A DNA stretch of 64,000 nt from Pannonibacter anstelovis (GCF_036881715.1 NZ_JBAKBF010000014.1:62001-126000), one strand, 5' to 3'. Shown: positions 32,020 to 41,215, counted from the first letter of the stretch. Numbers and translations are program-made. Notes: a model not told the origin generated them from the letters alone.

Positions 32020-33576
32020 ATGACCACCACCGGCTCCAAGGACCAGGTCCTCATCTTCGATACCACCTTGCGCGATGGCGAACAGTCGCCGGGCGCGTCC
32101 ATGACGCTTGAAGAAAAGCTCCAGGTGGCAGAGCTGCTCGACGACATGGGCGTCGACATCATCGAAGCCGGTTTCCCGATTGCCTCCAACGGTGACTTCG
32201 AGTCCGTGCGCGAGATTGCCAAGCGCTCCAAGCGCTCCGTCATCGCTGGTCTCGCCCGCGCCATCCACGCCGACATCGACCGTTGCGGTGAAGCCGTCCG
32301 CCATGCAGAGCGCGGCCGCATCCATACCTTCGTCTCCACCTCGCCGATCCATCTGAAGTACCAGATGAACAAGACCGAGGATGAGGTTCTCGCCATCATC
32401 ACCGACACGGTGACCCGCGCCCGCAACCTCATCGACGATGTGGAATGGTCGGCCATGGACGCCACCCGCACGCCGATCGAATATCTCTGCCGCACGGTGG
32501 AAGCCGCCATCAAGGCTGGCGCCACCACCATCAACCTGCCCGATACGGTAGGTTATGCGACGCCGGATGAGTACCGCGACATGTTCGCCCAGATCCGCGC
32601 CCGTGTGCCGAATGCAGACAAGGCCATTTTCTCCGTCCACTGCCACAATGACCTCGGCCTCGCTGTTGCCAACTCGCTGGCCGGCGTGGCTGGCGGCGCA
32701 CGCCAGATCGAGTGCACCATCAACGGCCTCGGCGAGCGTGCCGGCAATGCGGCGCTGGAAGAGATCGTCATGGCGATCCGCACCCGTTCCGACATCTATC
32801 CCTACGGCTGCAACGTCGAGCCGAAGTTCCTCACCCGCGCTTCCAAGCTGGTGTCGGCCGTGTCGAACTTCCCCGTGCAGTACAACAAGGCCATCGTCGG
32901 CAAGAACGCCTTCGCGCATGAGAGCGGCATCCATCAAGATGGCATGCTCAAGAACGCAGAGACCTACGAAATCATGCGCCCCGAGGACGTTGGCGTGAAG
33001 GCCACCTCGCTCGTCATGGGCAAGCATTCCGGCCGCCATGCCTTCAAGGACAAGCTGAAGGAACTTGGCTACGAGCTCGGCGACAACGCCCTGCAGGAGG
33101 CTTTCCGCCGCTTCAAGGACCTCGCCGACCGCAAGAAGAATGTCTACGACGAGGACATCGAGGCGCTGGTCGAGGACGAAATCTCCACCTCCGGCGAAGG
33201 CGCCAAGGTGATTGCGCTCACCGTGATTGCCGGCACCGGCGGTCCGCAGAAGGCCATCCTCACCATGGATATCAACGGCCGCCACGAAACGAAGGAAGCC
33301 ACGGGCGATGGTCCGGTGGATGCGACCTTCAAGGCGATCCGCGCCATCTGCCCGCACAACGCCACCCTGTCACTCTATCAGGTGCATGCGGTGACCGAGG
33401 GCACCGATGCGCAGGCGGAAGTCTCAGTGCGCCTCGAAGCCAATGGACGCATCGCCACCGGCAAGGGGGCCGACACCGACACGCTGGTGGCCTCTGCCCG
33501 CGCCTATGTGGCGGCCATGAACCGCCTCAACCTGCGCCAGCAGTCCACCAACCCGGGTGCGCTCAAGGCCAGCTGA
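32020..33576 (+). CDS. leuA: 2-isopropylmalate synthase
   Basis: This 518-residue enzyme condenses acetyl-CoA with 2-oxoisovalerate, the first committed step of leucine synthesis. The catalytic TIM barrel has LIFDTTLRDGEQSPGASM (HMGL signature and metal Asp), TINLPDTVGYATP, SVHCHNDLGLAVANSLAG (metal His pair region) and INGLGERAGNAALEEIVMAI. The C-terminal LeuA dimer domain (~400-500) is the leucine feedback site. ATG 32020 has GGAAGGAAC upstream. A Leu-rich leader peptide precedes it and a terminator follows at 33612. Confidence 0.97.
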   Translation: MTTTGSKDQVLIFDTTLRDGEQSPGASMTLEEKLQVAELLDDMGVDIIEAGFPIASNGDFESVREIAKRSKRSVIAGLARAIHADIDRCGEAVRHAERGRIHTFVSTSPIHLKYQMNKTEDEVLAIITDTVTRARNLIDDVEWSAMDATRTPIEYLCRTVEAAIKAGATTINLPDTVGYATPDEYRDMFAQIRARVPNADKAIFSVHCHNDLGLAVANSLAGVAGGARQIECTINGLGERAGNAALEEIVMAIRTRSDIYPYGCNVEPKFLTRASKLVSAVSNFPVQYNKAIVGKNAFAHESGIHQDGMLKNAETYEIMRPEDVGVKATSLVMGKHSGRHAFKDKLKELGYELGDNALQEAFRRFKDLADRKKNVYDEDIEALVEDEISTSGEGAKVIALTVIAGTGGPQKAILTMDINGRHETKEATGDGPVDATFKAIRAICPHNATLSLYQVHAVTEGTDAQAEVSVRLEANGRIATGKGADTDTLVASARAYVAAMNRLNLRQQSTNPGALKAS

Positions 33577-33611
33577 TCAGCTGATCTGTTGGCACGCCTG
33601 ACTTTCTGAAC

Positions 33612-33646
33612 ACCCGGCGCCGCACCAGCAGCGCCGGGTCTTTAAT
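33612..33646 (+). terminator. Intrinsic terminator of leuA
   Basis: A perfect 9-bp stem ACCCGGCGC / GCGCCGGGT with a 10-base loop, followed by CTTTAATTT. Confidence 0.88.
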
Positions 33647-33750
33647 TTGATGCCCTGCAACAGGGAAAAACTGCTGTTCCTGTTCCGGTCTTGATCCGGA
33701 AGCAATCCGTGCCATGCTCGCAAGCCAGAGCCAGCCGGGAGGAGCCAGCC

Positions 33751-34095
33751 ATGATCGCCGTGATCTTTGAAGTCGAACCGCATGCGGAGCATGTCTCCGC
33801 CTACTTTGATCTTGCGGGCGCCCTGAAAAGCGAATTGTCAAAGATCGACGGCTTCATCTCGGTGGAGCGCTTTGAAAGCGTGACAACCCCGGGAAAGTTC
33901 GTCTCCCTGTCCTTCTGGCGCGATGAGGAGGCCCTTGCCGAATGGCGCAGCCTTGCCCGGCACAGGGCGGCGCAAACGGCAGGGCGGACGCGCATGTTCT
34001 CAGGCTACCGGCTGCGCGTCGCCGCCATCATCCGCGATTATGGCCTCGAAGACCGCACGCAAGCACCGGAAGATAGCCGCGCCCTGCACGGCTGA
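33751..34095 (+). CDS. Antibiotic biosynthesis monooxygenase (ABM)-domain protein
   Basis: This 114-residue small ferredoxin-like protein has an ABM domain: MIAVIFEVEPHAEHVSAYFD, FISVERFESVTTPGKFVSLSF and WRDEEALAEWRSLARHRAAQ (the conserved Trp-Arg-Asp and His). Such proteins include cofactor-free monooxygenases and stress proteins. ATG 33751 has GGAGGAG 7 bases upstream. The last residues PEDSRALHG reappear as PKDSRALHG in a remnant at 35222-35296, showing that this gene once had a second copy nearby. Confidence 0.87.
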   Translation: MIAVIFEVEPHAEHVSAYFDLAGALKSELSKIDGFISVERFESVTTPGKFVSLSFWRDEEALAEWRSLARHRAAQTAGRTRMFSGYRLRVAAIIRDYGLEDRTQAPEDSRALHG

Positions 34096-34182
34096 AGCCT
34101 CACCCATTCGCTACAAGGCGGCACAGGGACGAGTTGAGGATCTCATAGAGATAGCAAGGGCTCTCTGCAGAGCAGACCAAGC
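34066..34182. repeat. Diverged direct repeat, left copy (ABM tail + GNAT tail)
   Basis: Clearly similar to 35266-35378: the end of an ABM gene on the plus strand followed by the end of a GNAT gene on the minus strand. The two copies flank the AT-rich lipoprotein gene. Confidence 0.8.
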
Positions 34183-34190
34183 CCCAAAGA
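34108..34190 (-). pseudogene. Remnant of a GNAT acetyltransferase gene (3' end only)
   Basis: On the minus strand the DNA reads EILNSSLCRLVANG then stop, matching QILNPSLRRLVATG, the end of the intact GNAT at 35301. A few codons upstream it reads WSA, as in the intact gene, but in another frame; the intervening stretch is 5 bases longer than in the intact gene. No gene body is left further upstream. Confidence 0.78.
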
Positions 34191-34294
34191 TGCTGACATG
34201 TCTTGGCTTGAGAGCAGTTAAGCACAGCAGATGCGCAAATAGGTCCAGATGGGCCCAACACATCTGCAACTGGCATACTAAATCTTCAGCAAGG

Positions 34295-34323
34295 TTTGGG
34301 GGGGCACCTGCCCCCCAAATTTT
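34295..34323 (+). terminator. G/C-tract hairpin
   Basis: TTTGGGGGG (34295-34303) pairs with CCCCCCAAA (34311-34319) and is followed by TTTT. It lies in the otherwise gene-free stretch after the GNAT remnant. It could end the ABM transcript or be part of the inserted DNA. Confidence 0.6.
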
Positions 34324-34392
34324 AAATTTGCCCAAGACACCATTTGCACCGGAAGCCTTGTAGCCCATCGGTTGCGACGCCAAGGTCGAGAC

Positions 34393-35088
34393 TTATTTGA
34401 CGTACTTTCCAAGCATCGCAAACACTTTATTTGCAGTTGTGCGAGGCGAATGATCAAGCAGCTGGACCTCAACTTCCGTTTCGAGACCCGGAACCCCAAT
34501 CGGCAAGTCAAAATTAAGTTCCGCTACACCACCGCCAGAAATCGACTCAATTTTTGTTCCTACCGCGACTTCGGTCACGATAAAGTAAGGCTTGTTTCGC
34601 TCCAGCACACCAGGGCAGTTCTCATAGACATTATCAAGAATGTATTGTTCCGCTGTTTCAGATCCGCCAGAGGGCGCACGTAGAACGTCATAACCTGAAA
34701 CCCGCAATTTCTTGTAGGGGAGCTCATAGGGTTTTCCGAGAACTCTCACTGTAATCTTAAAGGCAGAAAGACTGTCCTCAATGATCTCAGGCACTCTTTC
34801 AGTCTGGACACCGTTCCTCATTTCAAGAAGCGCTGTCTGTGTATTGAAATCATTCTCGCACAGTTTAACGTAGCGCCCGGACTCTCTCACTGCATAAATA
34901 CCCGGCGTTGATATGCCAGAACGGGTAAATGGATCAACAAAATAGGCTTCCGGACCGAGCGCCTTATCCGCAACTGACACATCTACTTTCTGCGTCAAGT
35001 TTGAAGATATCTCACTAAGTGTTGGCTTGTCTCTATGACAGCCGGCCACTGTGAGTACAGCTATACAAGCATAGGCTATTTTACACAT
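34393..35088 (-). CDS. AT-rich predicted lipoprotein of unknown function
   Basis: This 231-residue protein has a short signal ending in a lipobox (CIAVLTVAGCHRDK). The mature part has two more cysteines (KLCENDF, ENCPGVL) and beta-rich segments (FKITVRVLGKPYELPYKKLR; KPYFIVTEVAVGT). No family recognised. Base composition is clearly more AT-rich than its neighbours, and it lies between two reciprocal gene remnants, which together suggest recent acquisition. ATG 35088 sits after a G-rich stretch that could serve as a ribosome-binding site. Confidence 0.75.
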   Translation of the reverse strand: MCKIAYACIAVLTVAGCHRDKPTLSEISSNLTQKVDVSVADKALGPEAYFVDPFTRSGISTPGIYAVRESGRYVKLCENDFNTQTALLEMRNGVQTERVPEIIEDSLSAFKITVRVLGKPYELPYKKLRVSGYDVLRAPSGGSETAEQYILDNVYENCPGVLERNKPYFIVTEVAVGTKIESISGGGVAELNFDLPIGVPGLETEVEVQLLDHSPRTTANKVFAMLGKYVK

Positions 35089-35221
35089 TTCGCCCCCCCG
35101 AAATATGACATCAACGGCAGAAGCCTAACATTATAGCGCTATACTTGTAAAATCAGAAATTTACACCACTTAAAAACGGCAACCTTTGATGCGCATACCT
35201 CTTCGCCCTTCGTTACGAAAG

Positions 35222-35296
35222 TTCAGCCGTTACCAGATGCGTAGTGTTACCCGGCGCAGAGAAATGCCGAAAGACAGCCGCGCACTGCACGGCTGA
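35222..35296 (+). pseudogene. Remnant of a second ABM gene (3' end only)
   Basis: In one frame this reads FSRYQMRSVTRRREMPKDSR then ALHG stop, matching the FSGYRLRVAA...PEDSRALHG end of the intact ABM gene at 33751, with an internal deletion of several residues. No upstream part of the gene is recognisable. Confidence 0.75.
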
Positions 35297-35378
35297 TGTC
35301 TCATCCGGTCGCCACCAGCCGCCGCAGGGACGGGTTGAGGATCTGATAGGCATCGCAGGGGCGGCCTGCAGACCAGCG
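35266..35378. repeat. Diverged direct repeat, right copy (ABM tail + GNAT tail)
   Basis: Partner of 34066-34182. Here the GNAT gene is intact and the ABM gene is broken; in the left copy the reverse is true. Confidence 0.8.
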
Positions 35379-35849
35379 CGTTTCCCGCCAGCTCAGCCCC
35401 GCCCGGTGCAGCACCTTGCGTGCCGCCGCATTGCTGCGGGCGGCGAGGCAGATCAGATGGCTGTAATAGGTGTTGAGGAAGAACCAGTTCACCAGCGCCG
35501 GAGCGAGCTCGCTGGCAAGGCCTTGCCCCCAGTGGGGGCGGCAGATGACAATCTCCATGCTGATTTCGGAGGTCGGCTCATGCGGTTCAAAACCGGCCCG
35601 GCCGATGAAGGTGCCGTCCTTCGCCAGAACCTTCCACATGCCGAAGCCTTGCAGCGCATGGCTGGTGACGTAATCAACCAGCCGGCTCGCCAGCCAGATG
35701 TCATCCGGCACACGCTCTGCGAAGCGGCGGCTGATGTCGAGATGAGCGTTCACTTCCGGATCTGCATGAAGCGTCTTCAGTTCATCCAGATCGTCCGGCA
35801 TGAAGGGTACGAGGCGTAAACGGCGTGTCGCCAGTACGGTATCCTGCAT
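35301..35849 (-). CDS. GNAT-family N-acetyltransferase (RimJ/RimL type)
   Basis: This 182-residue acetyltransferase has an N-terminus typical of the RimJ/RimL group (LATRRLRLVPFMPDDLDELK). It continues with GFGMWKVLAKDGTFIGRAGF, EISMEIVICRPHWGQGLASE (acetyl-CoA loop) and SNAAARKVLHRAGL, where the conserved Asn-x-x-Ser helix motif reads SNAAARKV. ATG 35849 has GGGAG 8 bases upstream; longer in-frame starts lack support. The acceptor substrate is unknown. Its 3' end is duplicated as a remnant at 34108. Confidence 0.88.
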   Translation of the reverse strand: MQDTVLATRRLRLVPFMPDDLDELKTLHADPEVNAHLDISRRFAERVPDDIWLASRLVDYVTSHALQGFGMWKVLAKDGTFIGRAGFEPHEPTSEISMEIVICRPHWGQGLASELAPALVNWFFLNTYYSHLICLAARSNAAARKVLHRAGLSWRETRWSAGRPCDAYQILNPSLRRLVATG

Positions 35850-35972
35850 TGCGCATTCTCCCTTCGTCCTCATCGTTATTTTTGACGGGACGAGGAGATA
35901 GGGAGCGATTGTGCGCTTTAAAGGGCTGTTTGACGACAATACGGCGACAGTTCCCTGACAGTTTTTCAACCA

Positions 35973-36902
35973 TCAGAAATCATTGAGGATTTCACGCACC
36001 AGCGAAGCCATGTCCTGAGCCTGCGGGTCCTTGCGGGACCAATCGGACAGCTGCCCGCGAAAGAAGGTCTCCTGCCGCTTGGCGTACTGGCGGGTAGCCA
36101 CTGTCAGGGCAAGATGCGCCTCTTCCCGGCTGCAATGCCCGCGCAGCAGCGCGCCGATTTCGGCAACGCCGATGGCCCGCATGGCCGGCAGCGTATCCGG
36201 CAGTCCCAGCGCCAGCAGTGTCTCCACTTCGGCCAGGCCTTCAGGAGCCAGCATCATTTCCGCCCGAAGAGCAATGCGGGCATGCAGCCAGGGGCGAGGC
36301 GGAGCCAGAACCAGCTTCACCAGCCCTTCCGGCCCCAGCAGCGGCGCGCCGTGCGCGTCAGCCTGCCAGTCAGCCAGCGTCCGGCCGGTGCCCAGCACCA
36401 CCTCAAGGGCTCTTGTGAGGCGCTGCAGATCCATCAGCCGCTCCGCGGCTTCTGGATCCAGCGGCGCGAGCTCTGTCCGCACGGCGTCAATGCCCCCTTC
36501 AGTGGCCAGCATCCGGCACTGCTTCCGGATACCGGCAGGAATCGGCGGCACTTCGGCAAAACCCTGTGTCAGCGCCCGGAAATAGAGCCCCGTGCCACCC
36601 ACCAGCACCGGCATCTTGCCGTCTGCGCGAACGGCATCAATCTCTCCGCGCACCAGATCGAGATAAGCCCCGGTCGAGAAGGCCTCGCTCGCAGGCAGGC
36701 AGCCGTAGAGCCGGTGCGGCACCAGCGCCTCGTCTTCGGCGGAAGGACGCGCCGTCACCAGGCGCAATTCACGGTAAAGCTGCATGGAATCGACGTTGAT
36801 CACCACGCCATCGACGGCTCGCGCCAATTCCATGGCCAATGCCGACTTGCCGCTGGCCGTCGGCCCGGCTATCAGGATCGCGGTTTTCGCTGTTCCGGCC
36901 AT
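35973..36902 (-). CDS. miaA: tRNA dimethylallyltransferase
   Basis: This 309-residue enzyme prenylates A37 of tRNAs that read UNN codons. It has P-loop LIAGPTASGKSALAMELA, the conserved VINVDSMQLYRELRLVTARP, LVGGTGLYFRALTQG and QYAKRQETFFRGQ near the end. ATG 36902 has GGAG close upstream. The frame is open for another 181 codons upstream, but that region is the antisense of serB, so the extension is not real. Divergent from serB with a 37-base gap, an arrangement common in Hyphomicrobiales. Confidence 0.96.
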   Translation of the reverse strand: MAGTAKTAILIAGPTASGKSALAMELARAVDGVVINVDSMQLYRELRLVTARPSAEDEALVPHRLYGCLPASEAFSTGAYLDLVRGEIDAVRADGKMPVLVGGTGLYFRALTQGFAEVPPIPAGIRKQCRMLATEGGIDAVRTELAPLDPEAAERLMDLQRLTRALEVVLGTGRTLADWQADAHGAPLLGPEGLVKLVLAPPRPWLHARIALRAEMMLAPEGLAEVETLLALGLPDTLPAMRAIGVAEIGALLRGHCSREEAHLALTVATRQYAKRQETFFRGQLSDWSRKDPQAQDMASLVREILNDF

Positions 36903-36939
36903 GTTGCTCCGGCCTTCTGCCCTTTCAAGAGGTTTCCCG

Positions 36940-37833
36940 ATGCCGTCTCTGGTTGCCACGCTCGTTTCCAATCCGGCTTCCCCGGCCCTTGATGACACAT
37001 TTCTGGCCGAAGCCGCCCGCCTGCTGAACAGTGCGGCTGCCCCTGCCCTTCTCGCTCCCGGCGTTGCGGCGGACATCTCCGCAGGGCAGGATCTGCCTGC
37101 CAGCGAGATCGAAGCCCGCCTGCGGGCGCTTGCCGGCACCCGCCCGGTGGACGTCTTTGTGCAGCCTGCGGAAGGCCGGCGCAAGCGGCTGCTGATCGCC
37201 GACATGGATTCCACCATGATCGGGCAAGAGTGCATCGACGAACTGGCCGCTGAACTTGGCCTGAAGGACCACATCGCCGCCATCACCGAGCGTGCCATGC
37301 GCGGCGAGATCGAATTCGAGCCCGCCCTGCGCGAGCGTGTCGGCCTGCTCAAGGGCCTGCCGGTTGCCGCCGTCGCCGATGTTCTGGACAAGCGCATCAC
37401 CCTGATGCCCGGTGCTGTTGCGCTGGTGCGCACGATGAAGGCCAATGGGGCCTATTGCGCGCTGGTCTCAGGCGGGTTCACCCTGTTCACCGGCCCGGTG
37501 GCAGAGCGCATCGGCTTTGACGAGAACCGCGCCAACATTCTTGAACATGCGAATGGCCAGCTCTCCGGCACCGTGCGCGAGCCAATCCTCGGCCGCGAGG
37601 CCAAGCGCGAGCGGCTGGAAGAGCTGGTGGCGGAAAAGGGACTTGAGTTCGGGGAGACGATGGCTGTGGGTGATGGCGCCAATGATCTGTCTATGATCGC
37701 CCGGGCAGGCGTGGGCGTTGCCTATCACGCCAAGCCAAAGGTGGCAGCTGAGGCAGACATGCGCGTCGATCACGGTGACCTAACGGCACTTCTGTTCATG
37801 CAGGGGTACCGCCTGCAGGACTTCGCCGCCTGA
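36940..37833 (+). CDS. serB: Phosphoserine phosphatase
   Basis: This 297-residue HAD-superfamily enzyme performs the last step of serine synthesis. The N-terminal ~80 residues form a poorly conserved ACT-like domain. The catalytic domain has LLIADMDSTMIGQECIDELA (nucleophile Asp), ALVSGGFTLFTGPVAERIGF (motif II Ser) and VGDGANDLSMIARAGVGVAY (motif III). ATG 36940 has AGAGG 8 bases upstream. It complements serA at 15305 in the same pathway; serC is not in the window. Confidence 0.95.
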   Translation: MPSLVATLVSNPASPALDDTFLAEAARLLNSAAAPALLAPGVAADISAGQDLPASEIEARLRALAGTRPVDVFVQPAEGRRKRLLIADMDSTMIGQECIDELAAELGLKDHIAAITERAMRGEIEFEPALRERVGLLKGLPVAAVADVLDKRITLMPGAVALVRTMKANGAYCALVSGGFTLFTGPVAERIGFDENRANILEHANGQLSGTVREPILGREAKRERLEELVAEKGLEFGETMAVGDGANDLSMIARAGVGVAYHAKPKVAAEADMRVDHGDLTALLFMQGYRLQDFAA

Positions 37834-37890
37834 GGCAAATCTCCCTCGGGCCGGCCCGATGCAGCCTGCTCTGGTTCAGGCCGCATAGGC

Positions 37891-40800
37891 TCAGGCAGGA
37901 ATGCGCACGGGCATGCCGCTGATTTCTTCTTGCGGCCTGTCACAAGAATCCAGGAGTTGGAGGACATCAGCCGCCTGCATGGGGCGGCCAATGAAAAAGC
38001 CCTGCACCTGCGAACAGCCTTCCCGGCGCAATGCTTCAAGCTGCGCCGCCGTTTCCACGCCTTCCGCCGTCGTTTGAATCCCGAGACTTGCACAAAGGCT
38101 GGTGACGGCGCGCACCACCGCCCGCTTGTCTTCCCCCTCGTGAATGTTCTGCACAAAAGCCCGGTCAATCTTCACCTTGTCGAAGCGGAACTTCTGCAGG
38201 TAGCTGAGGCTCGAATAGCCGGTGCCAAAGTCATCCATGACAATGCGCACACCAAGGCTCCGCAATTCTTCGAGAATCGTGAGCGTAGCTTCCGTATCCT
38301 GCAGCAGAACACCCTCAGTGATTTCAATCTCCAGGCGGCTCGCCGGAAGGCCAGATGTGCCAAGGGCCGCCAGGACATCCAGAACCAGTGTGCGGGTGCG
38401 GAACTGCACCGGAGAAATGTTGACGGCCACCCGCACATCTGATGGCCAGCTGGAAGCTTCACGGCACGCCTGTTTCAGAACCCACGAACCGATTGCGCTG
38501 ATCAGCCCTGTCTCCTCGGCGACAGGAATGAAGTCACCGGGGGGAATGTTGCCCCGCTCAGGATGCTGCCAGCGGATAAGGGCTTCGAAACACTCGACCT
38601 GTCCCTGGCCGAGGCCATAAAGCGGCTGATAATGCAGATGAAACTGCTCCGCCGCGAAGGCTGTACGCAGATCGAGTTCCATTTCGCGGCGCTGCTGGAT
38701 CTGTGCATCCATCGCCGTCTCGAAGAAGCGGTGAATGTTACGTCCATCCTGCTTGGCGCGGTACAGCGCCATATCCGCGTGCATGAGAAGCGTATCAGCA
38801 TCCTCACCATCCTGCGGAGAAATAGCAATGCCGATGGACACACCAACAAAGATGCACTGTCCGCTGATCTCGAAAGGCTGACCAATGGCTTCGATAATGC
38901 GGTCCGCCATGTCCGCAGCCTGCGCCGGACTGCGCCTGCCGTGAAAGACGATGGCAAATTCATCTCCACCCAGCCGGGCGATCAGATCCTCTTCGCCGAT
39001 CGTCTGCCGCAACCGCGCAGCAACTTCGACAAGCAGCCTGTCCCCCATAGGATGACCAAGCGTGTCGTTGACTGTCTTGAACTGGTCCAGGTCGAGATAA
39101 AGCAGGGCCGTCGGCTGACCCGTTGCGAGGCTTCGGGCGACATATTCCTCGGCTTTTTCCCGGAACAGGATGCGATTGGCAAGGCCGGTCAAGGCGTCGT
39201 GATGGGCAAGATGGGCAATACGCTGCTCCTGCTGCTGGCGTTCGGTCACATCCTCATAGACAGCGACTGATCCGCCCTCAACTGTACTTGCGATGGTAAC
39301 CACAATGGTACGTTCATCCCGCACCTGCACGATACGCTTTCGGGTGACCTGCAAGCCCGCGGCCAGCTGCTTGTCCTGCGGCCCCTCATCGGCAATCACC
39401 TGAGCCCCCTGCCTGATACAGGCCGCAACAACCCCAGCACGTGCCGTGCCCGGCAGAACCGCCTCTTCAGGCAGATCAAAAAGGGCGCGGAAGTTGCCGT
39501 TGGCAAGGATGACCCGGTCATCAGGCCCACACATCAAGATCCCTTGCGGAATGCTCTCCACCGCAGAAGACAGCCTGTCAAACTGCTGCTTCACCTCCTG
39601 GCGGGAGGAAGCCAGGAGATCCTGGCGCGCTGCCTCCAGAGACTGGATCAACCCATCAAATGCGGCCCCCAATTCTCCGATCTCATCGGGGCGCCTGATC
39701 AGATCTTCTGGGACAGGGTGGATGACATCGCCCGCGTCCTTGAGAGCGCTGGCGTAGCTCGTCAGCCGCTCCACCGGCCGGGCCACGGCTGCGCCAAAGG
39801 CAAATACCGCCCCGATACAGGCGAAGCAGGCAAAGGCTGCAACGGCAAGAATCGTCAGCATCCCAGCCTCAATACGCCGGGTGATCATCGCCGTTGTCTC
39901 CTCGTTCTGCTCACGCGCCCAGACTGCAAGCCGTTGCACCGCCTTCGTCAGCCGGTACTCGGAAAGGCGCAGTAAGCGCGTCACGTCGGTACGGGCCCGG
40001 TCAATTGCCATCGCCTGCTGCAGAACCTCCTCCAGCGGGCCGCCAGCGTTCATCTCCTGGGAGACGGCAAGAATGGCATCGCGCAGCGCCCTTGTCCGGG
40101 GGGCGGAAGACTGGGCATCCAGCCAGGGCATCAGCTGGCGGGAAACTGCGCCAATGCCCCGCGCCGCCAGATTCTGGTTCTGGAGCGCTTCGCCAAGATT
40201 GCGCGTGCCTGCGGCATACCAATCCCCCAAGAGACTGTCGTCGAAGCGTTCCACCTCCTTGCGCAAGTCGTAGGAGAGACGAATGACCGGCCAGTTCTCC
40301 AACATGGTGGAGCCAAGCCGCGCGCGGACTGCCTCAAGCCCCTCAGGTTTGCCGATCATCTCGCGCATGCTGCGCTCGTCAAACGCCAGAACGCCGTCAA
40401 CCTGCTCGAGCAGCTGGTCCAGCGTTGCATTCATGCGTTTGAAGCTGAAGCGGATGCGTTCCTCAATCTGCCTGCGCTGTTGAGAATTTTGGATATGCTG
40501 ATCGCAGACGGCGATAACCTCTCCCTGAATTCTCTTGAAATCCTCACGCGCCCGGATTGCATCCTGACCGAGGTTCTCGAGATTCCGCTGCCGGATCGAC
40601 GTTTCAAGCGCATCAAGTTCTGAATAGTCGACTGACCGGAGATTGAAGGCCGCCAGCGCAGGGTCTCCTCCGGTGCGGAAGAAACACTCGTCAATCAATG
40701 TTCGAGAAAGCCCGGCAATCTGCTGAACACTGGCCGTTGCGCGAAGGGCGTCCACATAGAGCGGGCCAGTCGCATGGCTCATCAGATTCATGCCACCTGA

Positions 40801-40935
40801 GACTGCCTGCATCTGCCGGACGCTGACAATGCCAAGGCTCAGGATAAGGAGAACAAGAACGCCACCAAATCCGGCAACGGCTATGCGCAGACGCTGAAAC
40901 CGCAGAAGTAAAGGCAGTGAAAACCAAAAGCGCAT
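37891..40935 (-). CDS. Membrane-bound GGDEF-EAL cyclic-di-GMP signalling protein
   Basis: This 1014-residue protein has a membrane segment (residues ~18-40), a ~300-residue sensory region, a second membrane segment (~350-375), HAMP (~375-430), a PAS-like domain (~455-570), GGDEF (~585-745) and EAL (~755-1005). GGDEF is intact (ARLGGDEFAIVF), but the inhibitory I-site Arg is absent (IGEEDLIARLGGDEF). EAL has EALIRWQHPERG, ITEGVLLQ, DDFGTGYSSLSYLQ and TAEGVET, so phosphodiesterase residues are present. It could make or degrade c-di-GMP; the net activity is unclear. Monocistronic and convergent with serB. Confidence 0.93.
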   Translation of the reverse strand: MRFWFSLPLLLRFQRLRIAVAGFGGVLVLLILSLGIVSVRQMQAVSGGMNLMSHATGPLYVDALRATASVQQIAGLSRTLIDECFFRTGGDPALAAFNLRSVDYSELDALETSIRQRNLENLGQDAIRAREDFKRIQGEVIAVCDQHIQNSQQRRQIEERIRFSFKRMNATLDQLLEQVDGVLAFDERSMREMIGKPEGLEAVRARLGSTMLENWPVIRLSYDLRKEVERFDDSLLGDWYAAGTRNLGEALQNQNLAARGIGAVSRQLMPWLDAQSSAPRTRALRDAILAVSQEMNAGGPLEEVLQQAMAIDRARTDVTRLLRLSEYRLTKAVQRLAVWAREQNEETTAMITRRIEAGMLTILAVAAFACFACIGAVFAFGAAVARPVERLTSYASALKDAGDVIHPVPEDLIRRPDEIGELGAAFDGLIQSLEAARQDLLASSRQEVKQQFDRLSSAVESIPQGILMCGPDDRVILANGNFRALFDLPEEAVLPGTARAGVVAACIRQGAQVIADEGPQDKQLAAGLQVTRKRIVQVRDERTIVVTIASTVEGGSVAVYEDVTERQQQEQRIAHLAHHDALTGLANRILFREKAEEYVARSLATGQPTALLYLDLDQFKTVNDTLGHPMGDRLLVEVAARLRQTIGEEDLIARLGGDEFAIVFHGRRSPAQAADMADRIIEAIGQPFEISGQCIFVGVSIGIAISPQDGEDADTLLMHADMALYRAKQDGRNIHRFFETAMDAQIQQRREMELDLRTAFAAEQFHLHYQPLYGLGQGQVECFEALIRWQHPERGNIPPGDFIPVAEETGLISAIGSWVLKQACREASSWPSDVRVAVNISPVQFRTRTLVLDVLAALGTSGLPASRLEIEITEGVLLQDTEATLTILEELRSLGVRIVMDDFGTGYSSLSYLQKFRFDKVKIDRAFVQNIHEGEDKRAVVRAVTSLCASLGIQTTAEGVETAAQLEALRREGCSQVQGFFIGRPMQAADVLQLLDSCDRPQEEISGMPVRIPA

Positions 40936-41048
40936 CCAGAACCTACCCCATCTGGAATTCCTGCCTCAGACAAATGCCACTCCAAACATCAACCGCGCCA
41001 ATCCAGTCTGGCGCAGCTGGTAAGCGAACCCGCGACGAAAGGAACACT

Positions 41049-41066
41049 CGTATAAATTGCTATACG
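41049..41066. promoter_or_regulatory. Palindrome upstream of the GGDEF-EAL gene
   Basis: CGTATA-AATTGC-TATACG is a perfect 6-bp inverted repeat in an AT-rich stretch about 115 bases before the GGDEF-EAL start. It could be an operator or part of a promoter. Confidence 0.4.
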
Positions 41067-41159
41067 TTTCGTAAAAAACATCGATCAAACGCAAAAATAA
41101 CGCAACGTCAATAATGACAATGCTGCAGAATGGATACACCTATGGATTGCAGCCAAAAA

Positions 41160-41190
41160 CAAAGGGTGCGAAGCAGGTCCACACCCTTTG
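41160..41190 (-). terminator. Intrinsic terminator of the Do-protease gene
   Basis: CAAAGGGTG / CACCCTTTG, a 9-bp stem with a 13-base loop, is followed on the minus strand by TTTTT, about 25 bases past the stop. Confidence 0.88.
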
Positions 41191-41215
41191 CCGGCAAAAT
41201 ATCAAGAACTTGATT

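Noticed and set aside
35244..35819. Plus-strand open frame across the GNAT gene
   Set aside because: It is antisense to the intact acetyltransferase; only its first bases overlap the ABM remnant, in a different frame.
36903..37445. N-terminal extension of miaA
   Set aside because: It is the antisense of the 5' part of serB; MiaA proteins start at the P-loop region as at 36902.
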